Positions 53,203 through 62,690 of a DNA stretch of 64,000 bases are shown here, piece by piece (position 1 is the first letter of the stretch; the number at the start of each line of letters is the position of its first letter). Location: assembly GCF_006861795.1 (NCBI RefSeq), contig NZ_VDGH01000008.1, positions 124,001-188,000 of the forward strand, written 5' to 3'. Below the pieces are notes generated by a model. It had not been told where the DNA came from. It worked only from the letters and a program-made list of their open reading frames with translations, and searched no databases. The stretch is from Psychrobacillus lasiicapitis (GTDB lineage Bacteria > Bacillota > Bacilli > Bacillales_A > Planococcaceae). A program made the translations under genes and the position numbers.

Positions 53203-54378
53203 TTATTTAACTAGTTCTTCCTTCATTTTCATCCAATATTCCGGAAAATCTTTTTCGCTAATGTTTTCTTTCTTTGCTTTTTCAATTGTTTGATCCCATG
53301 CCTCTTTTAATTTCTTAGAACGCTCAATTAAAGCCTCGTTTTTCTTTTGATACTCTTCCGTCCATAATCCTTGCTCTTCCAAAAACTTAATAGTTCCTTC
53401 ATGCACTGGAACTCCAAAAGGTTCTACAAGAATACTATCTTTACCCCAGTTATGAAGATTCGCAGCAGCTCCTACCCAATCATCAAATGTTTCATCCATT
53501 GCCTTTACATATGCATATATGCTCTCTGCACTTTGGTCTGCATATGAAACTACAGGATAACCATACCCCATAAGTGTTACTGGATTTTCCTTTGTCATGC
53601 CCGCACCATTGTCCATTGGGCTAGGAACGACCCAAGGAGCGATTTCCTGAACACGATCCCAACCTTCCGTATCATTCTCATCCATTTGAATCCATTTTAT
53701 TGGGTCCATACTTTCTAATTCCAGTAGTACAGATGCAGTTGGATTCATGAAAATAACATCAATTTGTCCGTTTTGTAATGCATCGGCTTGACCACCATAA
53801 CTCGACAATTCAATTTTCTCCACGTCATCCCAAGTTAAATCTGCAAATGCTAAAGCGGCTTCCGCTTTTAGATTCACTGACATGTTGCCGGTGATATAAG
53901 GTACTTTCTTGCCCTTTAAATCTGCAATTGTTTCAATACCTGATTTTTCTAGTCCAACAAATCCAAGATAGCTGAAAGGTGCCCAAACGACTCTCATATC
54001 TTGTGGACCCCATTCTTTAGTAGCGAATTCATAATTACCCTCAAATGCAAATTGGTATTCATCCCCTAAGCGACCGGTTTCCGCCATACCATTTTTCATT
54101 GGTTGCATTCTTCCTACACCACTGGAAGACGGTAAAAGACGGATTTGTGTACCATACTTTTTGGCCATTCCATCTGCAATCGCAGTAGATTCTATATAAC
54201 CACCTGAACCTACATCATATACACTCCAAACCATTTGATCAGCTAAACCTTCTATTGATCCAGCTTCAGTTGAGACTCCTTTCGTACTTCCTTCACCACC
54301 AGCTGCTGAGTTTCCACAAGCTCCTATTATTAATGTGAAAATTAGTAGTAGCAACATTCCTACTTTGTTTTTGAACAT
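53203..54378 (-). CDS. TAXI-family TRAP solute-binding lipoprotein
   Basis: A 391-residue binding protein. The signal ends in IGAC, a lipobox. TAXI features are the early VWSVYDVGSGGYIESTAIADG, RLLPSSSGVGRMQPM and the central IADLKGKKVPYITGN. It is paired with the fused permease encoded 64 bases downstream. Length is slightly above the TAXI average. Ligand unknown; the operon suggests an organic acid. Confidence 0.9.
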   Translation of the reverse strand: MFKNKVGMLLLLIFTLIIGACGNSAAGGEGSTKGVSTEAGSIEGLADQMVWSVYDVGSGGYIESTAIADGMAKKYGTQIRLLPSSSGVGRMQPMKNGMAETGRLGDEYQFAFEGNYEFATKEWGPQDMRVVWAPFSYLGFVGLEKSGIETIADLKGKKVPYITGNMSVNLKAEAALAFADLTWDDVEKIELSSYGGQADALQNGQIDVIFMNPTASVLLELESMDPIKWIQMDENDTEGWDRVQEIAPWVVPSPMDNGAGMTKENPVTLMGYGYPVVSYADQSAESIYAYVKAMDETFDDWVGAAANLHNWGKDSILVEPFGVPVHEGTIKFLEEQGLWTEEYQKKNEALIERSKKLKEAWDQTIEKAKKENISEKDFPEYWMKMKEELVK

Positions 54379-54486
54379 TGAATTCCACTCCTTCGATTCA
54401 ATTTATATGTTTTATTCACTCAAACAATAGTATTATTCATTATTTCTAGTCCAGAATGCTTTCATGAATTCAATAGTGTGATAACG

Positions 54487-55227
54487 CTACATTGAACGTC
54501 CACCGGCTACCTCGATAATAGTACCAGTAATATAATTTGAGTATTCAGAGCATAGGAAAACTACTGCATTTGCAACATCTTCAGGTTGCCCCGGTCTTTG
54601 TAATGGAATTTCTAAGATTCTTGCTTGTCGCACATCCTCTGGCATAGCACGTGTCATCTCAGAGTCTATAAAACCAGGTTGAATTGCATTGACATTTATT
54701 TGATATCTAGCAGACTCTCTTGCAGCTACTTTCGTCATTGCTACAATTCCAGCTTTTGCTCCTGCATAATTCACTTGTCCCATATTTCCTATCTTTCCGG
54801 AGATAGAGGAGATATTTACAATTTTCCCTTTGCCTTGTTTTCTCATATGCAAAGATGCGGCTTGCATACATAAAAACGTCCCTTTCATGTGCACTTGAAT
54901 GACTTGATCGAAGTGTTCTTCGGACATTTTGTGCATCATCGCGTCTCGGGTAATTCCAGCATTGTTAACAAGGATGTCCAAGTCTCCAAATGTTTCAATA
55001 GTCTTATCAACCATTCGGTTCACATCATCTTTGTCACTAACATTTACCTTGCAGGCAATCGCCTTTCTCCCCAGCTTTTCAATCTCTTGCACAACATTCT
55101 CCGCAGCCTCCAAGTTCATATCGGCTACCATTATATCTGCACCATGTTTTGCGAGGGTCAATGCCGTATCTCTGCCAATCCCTTGTCCACTTCCCGTTAC
55201 AATTGCAATCTTATTTGTCAGATTCAT
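54487..55227 (-). CDS. Short-chain dehydrogenase, FabG-like 3-oxoacyl reductase
   Basis: A 246-residue classical SDR. The cofactor motif is TGSGQGIGRD near residue 11, followed by NNAGITRDAM, the catalytic Ser in NISSISGKIG and YxxxK in YAGAKAG. Close to FabG, it would interconvert (R)-3-hydroxyacyl-CoA and 3-oxoacyl-CoA. The MaoC-type (R)-hydratase genes lie just upstream, so the two steps fit together. ATG at 55227. NADP or NAD use is not certain. Confidence 0.9.
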   Translation of the reverse strand: MNLTNKIAIVTGSGQGIGRDTALTLAKHGADIMVADMNLEAAENVVQEIEKLGRKAIACKVNVSDKDDVNRMVDKTIETFGDLDILVNNAGITRDAMMHKMSEEHFDQVIQVHMKGTFLCMQAASLHMRKQGKGKIVNISSISGKIGNMGQVNYAGAKAGIVAMTKVAARESARYQINVNAIQPGFIDSEMTRAMPEDVRQARILEIPLQRPGQPEDVANAVVFLCSEYSNYITGTIIEVAGGRSM

Positions 55228-55321
55228 ATAAGAAGACCTACTCTCCTAATAATTTGATAAAATTAATCAATACTACTTTCCGGTAAGCTGCTTAACGATT
55301 TTCATAATTTTATAAACTTCC

Positions 55322-56098
55322 CTATCTCCCCACAAAAACAGGTTTTTGTTTATTGCGGAAAGCGTTTATTCCTTCTTTGTGATCCTCCGTTTGCTGAAGG
55401 ATTGTTTGTGCATAGCGTTCTGCTTCCAATGTTTCTTCCAAAGTCCGTTGACTTGATTTATTGATGATTTCTTTCGTGAATATATTCGTGTAGAAAGGCC
55501 CTGAAGCAATATGTTCCGCTTTTTCAATTACAGTAGCAAGTAGCTTCTCTTTGGAAATAATCTCATTCACAATACGATTTTCTTTTGCCTCTTCAACCAA
55601 AATCATCGATCCACTCAAAATCCATTCTTTAGCCTTATATGGTCCAACTAATTGTGGAAGGAAATAATTTAACCCACAGTCTGGTATAAGCCCAAGTTTG
55701 TTGAAGGCAAGCCCAAACTTAGCATCATCCGAAGCATAGACAATGTCTGCTGCTAAAGCTAAACTAAATCCTGCACCGACTGCATAGCCTTCTACCATGG
55801 AAATAACGATTTTATCCATGTTATAAATTTTTGATATAACTCCACTAAACAATTTCATATGATTGAAAGTTCCTAGAATGGTTCGATTCCCCATTCCATT
55901 TACGCTACTACCGGAACAGAAATTACCGTTTTCTCCTTTTAAAACAATGACCTTCACTTCCGGTGACTTCTCGCATTCTTGTAAAAGTTCTAGTAATCTT
56001 TCCCGCATTTCGAGCGTCATTGCATTCAGTTCTTTAGGGTTATTGAGAGATAAAATAGCAACATTATTAGTTAGTTCAAATTTAATGCACGATTCCAA
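55322..56098 (-). CDS. Enoyl-CoA isomerase-like crotonase (PaaG type)
   Basis: A 258-residue crotonase without either hydratase glutamate: the first position is GAGFSLALAADI (Ser) and the second FGLAFNKLGLIPD (Asn). An Asp in LGLIPDCG remains, as in PaaG-type isomerases, which also share the AF.K.GLIPD stretch. Isomerisation of a double bond, rather than hydration, is therefore likely. It is 37 bases after the MaoC gene in the same operon. Confidence 0.85.
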   Translation of the reverse strand: MESCIKFELTNNVAILSLNNPKELNAMTLEMRERLLELLQECEKSPEVKVIVLKGENGNFCSGSSVNGMGNRTILGTFNHMKLFSGVISKIYNMDKIVISMVEGYAVGAGFSLALAADIVYASDDAKFGLAFNKLGLIPDCGLNYFLPQLVGPYKAKEWILSGSMILVEEAKENRIVNEIISKEKLLATVIEKAEHIASGPFYTNIFTKEIINKSSQRTLEETLEAERYAQTILQQTEDHKEGINAFRNKQKPVFVGR

Positions 56099-56135
56099 TG
56101 CATTTCCTCCTTTGTGAACGCTATCATTTATTAGT

Positions 56136-56516
56136 TCAATCTTTTCCTACATGAAACTCAGCTGACACTTTCACTTCTGCCCCATTTTTTGCATAAGCAA
56201 CACATACCCATCTGTCATCTTCTTCACCGATTATTTCCCCTGTAATTATTAAGCGTTCTCCAGGCCTAGTCATCGCTTTGAAACGGACAGAAAACTCTAG
56301 CAGTTCCTTCTTTGGGAACCAAGTTCCAATTGCTTGGCCTACAAACCCCATAATTAGCATTCCATGGGCGATGACACCACCTAAACCTACCTTTTCTGCA
56401 AAAGGAACTACTGTATGAATAGGATTGAAATCACCTGATGCACCTGCATAACGAACGAGCTGAGTATGTGTTATTTCCTCTTTTTCCAATGTTGGAAATT
56501 CGTATCCAATATACAT
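56136..56516 (-). CDS. MaoC-like hydratase, catalytic subunit
   Basis: A 126-residue hotdog protein with the (R)-hydratase motif: YAGASGDFNPIHTVV (catalytic Asp and His) and GVIAHGMLIMGFVGQAI. Alone it is a half hydratase; the gene just upstream (11 bases) encodes the companion half. The pair probably hydrates enoyl-CoA to the (R)-3-hydroxy ester, as in Mycobacterium HadAB/HtdXY-type dimers. Confidence 0.9.
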   Translation of the reverse strand: MYIGYEFPTLEKEEITHTQLVRYAGASGDFNPIHTVVPFAEKVGLGGVIAHGMLIMGFVGQAIGTWFPKKELLEFSVRFKAMTRPGERLIITGEIIGEEDDRWVCVAYAKNGAEVKVSAEFHVGKD

Positions 56517-56527
56517 TTACACCCTCC

Positions 56528-56929
56528 TTAATGTCTTTCAATAATTGTTGTGTAGCCAATGATTGCAGTTTCCTTTTGTTGATTTTTATACTCTCTTTTT
56601 ACAGTATAAAAATCCATGCCTTTCTTTGTTTGGATATCTGCAACTTCGGTTGTAACAGTAATCTCATCGCCAACTTTAATATTTTTCAAATATTCATATT
56701 TCTGCCCACCATACAGTACTTTTTCTAGGTTTAATTCCAGCAATTGTCCGTATGGAGTTTTCCCACCCCAAAGATCGATGATTGTTGGAATTGTGGGGGG
56801 TAGAATTTCTCCAGATATATATGCTGGATTATCATCACCAATTGCCGCCATCAATTCTTTTACTTTTCCGAGTTCCAATTTAAAAATGAATTCATCAAAA
56901 GTCGTGCCTATTTCAATAACTTCACTCAT
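56528..56929 (-). CDS. MaoC-like hydratase, N-terminal-type (FAS1-like dehydratase) subunit
   Basis: A 133-residue hotdog protein of the FAS1_DH/MaoC-N group that lacks the catalytic Asp-His motif and forms a heterodimer with a MaoC subunit. Recognisable parts are AIGDDNPAY near residue 30, PPTIPTIIDLWG and the GGQKYEYLKNIKVGDEITVT core. Its stop is 11 bases from the catalytic-subunit gene, so translation is likely coupled. Confidence 0.85.
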   Translation of the reverse strand: MSEVIEIGTTFDEFIFKLELGKVKELMAAIGDDNPAYISGEILPPTIPTIIDLWGGKTPYGQLLELNLEKVLYGGQKYEYLKNIKVGDEITVTTEVADIQTKKGMDFYTVKREYKNQQKETAIIGYTTIIERH

Positions 56930-57092
56930 TCAGTTTCACCTCCATATAACCTGTCTAATGAAATCTTTTCAAGAAAAAAAACACCAATTTGAAATATTCG
57001 GATTATTTAATTTAAAAAATAAAGACATTCCTTTAAATGACTCATGTTTTTTATATACAAGATATGAGTCTCAATAAAAATCAACTGAAGAC

Positions 57093-58433
57093 TCAAATGA
57101 AATCTATTATATAGATATAAACGAATGCAATACATGTAACAACGAGAAAATAGATCCCATTCCATTTATAAGCAACAGTTATTCCGTGTGCTTTAACATT
57201 TTGACTAATTATTATATTCAATGCGTTCATAGGACTAATCGATGCAGACAACATCCAAGAAAATATGCACATAAATGCAATAGTAATCGGGTTATAGTCA
57301 ACTCCAGACCCAATAAGTGTCGTTAGAATCATTGGAATAGAAATAATCTGGTGTACACCTATCATCGACATCGTTACGACAAATATTAGAACAAACAGGA
57401 AAAGTATTGCTAATGATTCCTGGATTGACCATTCAATTACTTCACCCAATACGTTAACTAACGGTGTGTCCGCAATTGCATTCCCAAACAATCCTGCACT
57501 TAAAAATAGTGTGATTTCCATCCTGTACCCTTGCAATAAATTACTTTTAAAAGTGATACATTCGTTTTTTACAACACTCCATTTATTTCTTAGTAAAACC
57601 CAAACTAACGGAACGATAATACATATAAAGCTTACTAAAAGTAACATTGGTTTTTGCAGTATCGCTTCCATTCCTATTAATAGAAGCAAAAGACCTAAGA
57701 AAAAGATGAGTAGATAAAAAATGTACTTGTAATGAGATTTATCAGCATTTTCCTTTCCAGGTAAACGATTCGTTTTTATTAAAGCAACTGCATTTGGCCG
57801 AAGTAATAATGTTGCTACGATGACTTGAATGAATGCAAACAATACACCTACTAAAATGTAGGACATATAAGAAATATCTAGTAAGTAAATAATTAGACCT
57901 ACAGAAGCAAAGAATGGTGACCAGACGATAGTAGACGTAAAACCTGTGTAATAGGCACTCGACAATGTTTTGGGTTGAATCCCGATATTCTCGACTAAAC
58001 CATGAACCATGCGTAAAGAACCCATGTTTAGGATTGGTGCCATCAAGAGCATAAAGGAACTTACACCGTAAAAGTTTTTACGTTCATCATCTATATTACT
58101 CGTAAAACTCATTACAACTGGATCAATAATTCCTTCCCATTTCAATGGTATTGAAATAAGAGGAGCTAATATTAAAACCGCTAGCAAGGGCAGGTTTTGT
58201 GAAATCCCTTCGAATAACTCTAAACCACGGTTACCATTTATTAAATGGATGACCATTCCGGTAATAATAAGAACGATTGTAAACGTTCGCATTTTTTTCT
58301 CTGTCGTTAAAACTACCACGATATAAACTGCGACTGTTACAAGAAGAAACAATAGGCTTATAACTTTATAAGAACTATAGGAGTCTATCATGTATAGGAA
58401 ACACATAATCATGATGAGAGTAAAACGTAACAT
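57093..58433 (-). CDS. Unassigned multi-pass membrane protein, possible transporter
   Basis: A 446-residue membrane protein with about 11-12 hydrophobic segments and a short cytoplasmic loop near 225-240. I do not recognise the family with confidence. Pieces such as STIVWSPFFASVGLII near the middle and IGVHQIISIPMILT with SWMLSASISPMNALNIIIS near the end, each breaking a helix with polar residues, recall the re-entrant hairpins of ion-transporter-superfamily carriers (DctM, CitMHS, ArsB). A carboxylate or metabolite carrier of that group is likely. It is inside the acyl-CoA region but separated from both neighbours by 160-180 bases, so it may have its own promoter. Confidence 0.6.
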   Translation of the reverse strand: MLRFTLIMIMCFLYMIDSYSSYKVISLLFLLVTVAVYIVVVLTTEKKMRTFTIVLIITGMVIHLINGNRGLELFEGISQNLPLLAVLILAPLISIPLKWEGIIDPVVMSFTSNIDDERKNFYGVSSFMLLMAPILNMGSLRMVHGLVENIGIQPKTLSSAYYTGFTSTIVWSPFFASVGLIIYLLDISYMSYILVGVLFAFIQVIVATLLLRPNAVALIKTNRLPGKENADKSHYKYIFYLLIFFLGLLLLLIGMEAILQKPMLLLVSFICIIVPLVWVLLRNKWSVVKNECITFKSNLLQGYRMEITLFLSAGLFGNAIADTPLVNVLGEVIEWSIQESLAILFLFVLIFVVTMSMIGVHQIISIPMILTTLIGSGVDYNPITIAFMCIFSWMLSASISPMNALNIIISQNVKAHGITVAYKWNGIYFLVVTCIAFVYIYIIDFI

Positions 58434-58610
58434 TTTAAACCCTCTCTCTACTGGATTCTCCCAGTTGTCGACCTATCAACTTAACTAAAAAAATAGTAAA
58501 ATGATGTGAAATTTAAGTAGATCACCTTTAAAAGTTGACTCGATTAAATGAATATCTACTTTTTAAAATGGCAAAACCTTCACATTTGGATAAACAAGAT
58601 GTTAAGTATC

Positions 58611-59801
58611 TTAATTTTGAAGATTTTCGATAATTGTTGTAATTCCTTGTCCTCCGCCAATACATAATGTTACGAGTCCGTATTTTGACTTTCTTCTGGA
58701 CATCTCATGAAGTAACTTTGTCATTAGTATCGCTCCAGTGGCTCCGATTGGATGCCCAAGTGCGATTGCTCCACCATTTACGTTCACTTTTTCAATTTGC
58801 ATACCTGTTCCTTTGATGACAGACAATGCTTGTGCAGCAAATGCCTCATTCAACTCAATTAAGTCAATGTCTTCTATTGTTAAACTGCATTGTTTTAACG
58901 CTTTTTGTGTCGATGAAATTGGCCCAATACCCATAATTTCTGGAGAAACACCACTCACAGCTTGAGCTATAATTTTCGCTTTTGGTTGTAAGTTATATTC
59001 ATTCATTTTTTCTTCTGACATCATAAGAACAACTGATGCACCATCATTTCTTCCACTTGCATTCCCGGCAGTAACAGACCCACCTTCTTTAAAAACAGGT
59101 CGAAGTTTTGCCAATTGTTCTTTTGTAGATTTCCGTGGGTGTTCATCCACTTCAAACAAAGTGCTACTATTTTTCCCTTTTATTTCAATTGGAACGATTT
59201 CGTCTTTAAAACGCCCTTCAATGATTGCAGTCTCAGCCAGTAATTGACTTCTCACTGCAAATTCATCCTGCTCTTCTCTTGAAATCTTATATTGTTCAGC
59301 CAGATTTTCAGCTGTATATCCCATTGTTAGATTTCCATACTTTTCACTAGGTTGTGAACATGGTTGACTTTCTGTGTTCGGATCCAATAATAATCCATTT
59401 CCAACTCCAAAACCATAACGTGCTTTTCGGATATAATAAGGCGCCGTACTCATACTTTCCGCTCCACCTGCAATTATTACGCTAGACAATCCAAGCTTGA
59501 TTTGCTGGTCTGCATTATTAATCGCCTGTAAACCAGATCCGCATTGACGATGCACGGTATAACCTGGGACAGTCACTGGCAAGTCTGCTCCAAGTGCCGC
59601 TAAACGAGCCAAATTTGAAGTGTCTGCGCTCTGTTTTGCCTGACCCAAGATCACTTCATCCACTTCGATTTCAGTATTAACTCTTTCCATTAACTCACGT
59701 ATAACTTTTTCCGCCAAATGGTCGACCGTAATATCTTTTAATGAGCCACCCATCCTGCCAATTGCTGTTCTTACGGATTCAACAATAAAGGATTCACTCA
59801 T
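58611..59801 (-). CDS. Acetyl-CoA acyltransferase (thiolase)
   Basis: A 396-residue thiolase. The nucleophile cysteine is in HRQCGSGLQAI near residue 89. The second-half residues are NGGAIALGHPIGATGA (His) and LVTLCIGGGQG (Cys). The triad is complete. It would cleave 3-oxoacyl-CoA with CoA, or condense two acetyl-CoA. It is four bases after the acyl-CoA dehydrogenase gene, the last of a tight group of four beta-oxidation genes. Name atoB or fadA cannot be decided. Confidence 0.93.
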   Translation of the reverse strand: MSESFIVESVRTAIGRMGGSLKDITVDHLAEKVIRELMERVNTEIEVDEVILGQAKQSADTSNLARLAALGADLPVTVPGYTVHRQCGSGLQAINNADQQIKLGLSSVIIAGGAESMSTAPYYIRKARYGFGVGNGLLLDPNTESQPCSQPSEKYGNLTMGYTAENLAEQYKISREEQDEFAVRSQLLAETAIIEGRFKDEIVPIEIKGKNSSTLFEVDEHPRKSTKEQLAKLRPVFKEGGSVTAGNASGRNDGASVVLMMSEEKMNEYNLQPKAKIIAQAVSGVSPEIMGIGPISSTQKALKQCSLTIEDIDLIELNEAFAAQALSVIKGTGMQIEKVNVNGGAIALGHPIGATGAILMTKLLHEMSRRKSKYGLVTLCIGGGQGITTIIENLQN

Positions 59802-59804
59802 TTT

Positions 59805-60965
59805 TCATTGCTCCTTATTTTTATAACCGCGTTTTAGTTCACTAGCGATTATATTTCTTTGAATCTCAGAAGTACCTTCATAAATTTTTGTAATTCGTGC
59901 ATCACGATAATATCTTTCTATCGGATAATCTTTCATATAACCCATTCCACCATGGATTTGCAACGCAAGATCTGCTACTTTGTTATATACTTCAGATCCA
60001 AAAAGCTTGGCAATTGAAGCTTCTTTTACGACCCTCATATTTTGATCTGCCATCCATGCAACACGGTACGTTATTGACTTTAACACTTCGATTTGCATAG
60101 TCATTTCAGCAAGCATATGTTGAACAGCTTGTATATCAACGATTTTTTGATCGAATTGTTCGCGTTCATGAGCATATTGAAGCGAATGCTCCAACAGTCT
60201 GATACAAGATCCAAGATTCCTAGCTGCTAAACCCGCCCGTCCATTTGCAAGAATTTTTAGCGCATTAATATAACCCTGGTCTACTTCACCTAACACATTT
60301 TCCACTGGGACTTCCATATTGTCGAAAAACAATTCAGCTGAGTGAGAACCTCTTAATCCCATTTTCTGCTCAACAGCCCCAACGATAAATCCAGGCGTAT
60401 CTTTCTCGACAATGAACGAAGTGATTCCTTTAGCACCTTTTGAGCTATCAGTGACAGCCATTACAGTAAATACATGACCTTCGACAGCGTTTGTTATATA
60501 GTGCTTAGATCCATTTATCACATATTTATCGCCTTTTTTAACAGCAGTCGTTTTTAATTTTGCTGCATTTGACCCTGCACTTGGCTCAGTTAAAGCAAAG
60601 GCCCCAATCCATTCACCTGTAGCCATTTTTGGTAAATACTTTTTCTTTTGTTCTTCGTTCCCAAGTTCCACAATTCCAACTGATCCAATGCCGGTATGCG
60701 CTCCAATAAGTGTAGTGAAACCGTTGTGAGTTTTTCCTATCTCTTCATAGATTGCACATTTGCCAACCAAATCAAGACCAAGACCACCATATTCTTCAGG
60801 TATACTTAGTCCAAAAAGTCCCATTTCTTTTGACAGTGCAACTATTTTTTCCGGAATTTCATCCTTTTCTTCTATCTCCATTGCGAGTGGTTCCACTTCT
60901 TCTCGTACGAATTTTCTTATAGCATCCTTTAATAAAATTACGTCTTCTGAAAAATTAAAGTCCAA
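59805..60965 (-). CDS. Acyl-CoA dehydrogenase
   Basis: A 386-residue enzyme with [27 protein letters not shown] and the catalytic Glu in [10 protein letters not shown]. Complete in all three domains. It is a close paralogue of the enzyme encoded at 47.4-48.6 kb. It lies between the crotonase and thiolase genes with gaps of 15 and 4 bases, so the order hydroxyacyl dehydrogenase, hydratase, dehydrogenase, thiolase gives a full beta-oxidation set. Confidence 0.92.
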   Translation of the reverse strand: MDFNFSEDVILLKDAIRKFVREEVEPLAMEIEEKDEIPEKIVALSKEMGLFGLSIPEEYGGLGLDLVGKCAIYEEIGKTHNGFTTLIGAHTGIGSVGIVELGNEEQKKKYLPKMATGEWIGAFALTEPSAGSNAAKLKTTAVKKGDKYVINGSKHYITNAVEGHVFTVMAVTDSSKGAKGITSFIVEKDTPGFIVGAVEQKMGLRGSHSAELFFDNMEVPVENVLGEVDQGYINALKILANGRAGLAARNLGSCIRLLEHSLQYAHEREQFDQKIVDIQAVQHMLAEMTMQIEVLKSITYRVAWMADQNMRVVKEASIAKLFGSEVYNKVADLALQIHGGMGYMKDYPIERYYRDARITKIYEGTSEIQRNIIASELKRGYKNKEQ

Positions 60966-60979
60966 ATTTATCTCTCCCT

Positions 60980-61759
60980 CTATCTATTACTAAAGTTCGC
61001 TTCCCTTTTTTCCAAAAATGCTAAAGTTCCTTCTTTTTTATCTTCTGTACTAAACGCCACCACTTGGGATAATTTCTCAATCCACATCGCTGATCCTGAA
61101 TCCAAGTCAAAACCTTTATGTAATGCAAGTTTGACTAGTTGAACTGCCACCGGACCTTTTTTCATTATGTCTGAAGAAACTTTTTCAATGGTTTTAGTAA
61201 AACTTTCTTCTTCAGTAATATAAGTAACTAAGCCTATTCGCTCCGCTTCTTCTCCATCAATTATTTTGCCGGTCAAGATCATGTCAAGCGCTCTTCCCTT
61301 ACCGACAAGCTTCGCAAGACGGACCGTGCCACCTGCACCAGGAATAATTCCTAAGTTTAGTTCTGGTAGTCCAAACTTTGCATTCTTTGATGCAATTCTG
61401 ATATCGCATGCAAGAGCCAATTCACAGCCACCACCAAGTGCATAACCTTGCACAGCAGCAATCGTAACTTTGCTAGAACTTTCAATTTTGGAATATAAAC
61501 CTTGCATACCAGGAGCAAGCATTTCAAGTCCCTCGCGTTCATGAAGCTGTTTAATATCTGCCCCTGCAGCAAACGCCTTCCCACTAGTAGCGTGAATCAC
61601 GATTACCCTTACATCTTTATCTGACTCCGCATCAGTGAATGCAGAATCCATTTCATTAAGTGTTTGCGAATCTAGTGCATTTCTCATTTCAGGACGATTT
61701 AATGTAAGCCACATGATACCGTTCATTTTTCTTACAATTATATTTTCATAGTTTTTCAC
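60980..61759 (-). CDS. Enoyl-CoA hydratase (crotonase)
   Basis: A 259-residue hydratase with both glutamates: [12 protein letters not shown] and [17 protein letters not shown], and oxyanion segment [11 protein letters not shown]. It should make (S)-3-hydroxyacyl-CoA for the dehydrogenase encoded just upstream. The GTG start at 61759 is chosen because GGAGGGG is seven bases away and the gene then begins one base after the upstream stop; the ATG at 61792 would overlap the upstream gene by 32 bases. Confidence 0.9.
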   Translation of the reverse strand: MKNYENIIVRKMNGIMWLTLNRPEMRNALDSQTLNEMDSAFTDAESDKDVRVIVIHATSGKAFAAGADIKQLHEREGLEMLAPGMQGLYSKIESSSKVTIAAVQGYALGGGCELALACDIRIASKNAKFGLPELNLGIIPGAGGTVRLAKLVGKGRALDMILTGKIIDGEEAERIGLVTYITEEESFTKTIEKVSSDIMKKGPVAVQLVKLALHKGFDLDSGSAMWIEKLSQVVAFSTEDKKEGTLAFLEKREANFSNR

Positions 61760-61760
61760 T

Positions 61761-62624
61761 TCAACGCCCCTCCCCCTCCGTTGAATATTCATAAAACCCG
61801 CTGCCGCTTTTCTTACCGAACTTTCCAGCTTTCACATATTTGGCCAGCAGTGGACTAGGACGGTATTTTTCGCCTAATGTATTATGCAAATACTCCATAT
61901 TTCGTAAACGTGTATCGAGTCCTACCAAATCGGCAAGTTCTAAGGGACCCATAGGGTGATTAAGGCCTAATTTTATCGCTTTATCGATATCTTCAGCAGA
62001 TGCTATACCTTCCATCAACATGTTCATAGCTTCATTGCCAATCAAGCAATTCATTCTAGAGGTAACAAAACCAGGGAATTCATTCACTTCCACAGATTCT
62101 TTTTTCATCGATAAAGCAATACTTTTTACGAATTCTACCGTTTCATCTGATGTCTCTAACCCCCTAATTATTTCAACCAATTTCATTTTATGGACTGGAT
62201 TGAAGAAATGCATTGCAACCACTTGGTTAGGTCTTTTTGTTTGTGCACCTATTTCAGTAGGGCTCATTGTCGATGTATTTGTTGCCAAGATGGCTTCAGG
62301 CTTGCAGATATTATCTAACGCACGAAAAACTTTGATTTTTAAATCCATTTTTTCCAAAACTGCTTCTATTACTAAATCTGCATCTTTAGCTGCCAGAGTT
62401 AAATCCGATTCATATAAAAGGTTCTCTTTTGCTTCTTTATATCGCTCTTTTATCAAATAACCATGTTGTAAACTCAGATCAAGCATTGCATTAATCTCAG
62501 TCTTAGCTTCCGCTAACTTTTCATCATTTAGATCGTTCAAGAAAACTTTATACCCAGATACCGCACTCGTATATGCGATTCCTTTTCCCATAACGCCAGC
62601 ACCAACAACCGTAATTTGCTTCAT
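61761..62624 (-). CDS. 3-hydroxyacyl-CoA dehydrogenase (3-hydroxybutyryl-CoA dehydrogenase)
   Basis: A 287-residue single-function dehydrogenase for (S)-3-hydroxyacyl-CoA. The NAD motif VVGAGVMGKGIAY is at residues 5-17. The catalytic His is in HFFNPVHKMKLVEII; the C-terminal domain has GFVTSRMNC and NHPMGPLELADLVGLD. It is the first gene of the hydroxyacyl dehydrogenase-hydratase-dehydrogenase-thiolase group. It is preceded by a 66-base gap after the PAS-AAA regulator gene on the same strand. Confidence 0.92.
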   Translation of the reverse strand: MKQITVVGAGVMGKGIAYTSAVSGYKVFLNDLNDEKLAEAKTEINAMLDLSLQHGYLIKERYKEAKENLLYESDLTLAAKDADLVIEAVLEKMDLKIKVFRALDNICKPEAILATNTSTMSPTEIGAQTKRPNQVVAMHFFNPVHKMKLVEIIRGLETSDETVEFVKSIALSMKKESVEVNEFPGFVTSRMNCLIGNEAMNMLMEGIASAEDIDKAIKLGLNHPMGPLELADLVGLDTRLRNMEYLHNTLGEKYRPSPLLAKYVKAGKFGKKSGSGFYEYSTEGEGR

Positions 62625-62690
62625 AATTTAACCCCCTATTTTAGATTTAGTTTTTAACTGTTTTGATTAATTCCTATCACAAAATATCTA

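Noticed and set aside
54475-54490. cre-like TGATAACGCTACAT upstream of the TAXI binding-protein gene
   Set aside because: The right half fails the consensus (ends CAT out of register).
58434-62690. Sigma-54 promoters upstream of the acyl-CoA genes
   Set aside because: No GG-N10-GC element with proper flanks was found in the gaps; agrees with the regulator lacking GAFTGA.
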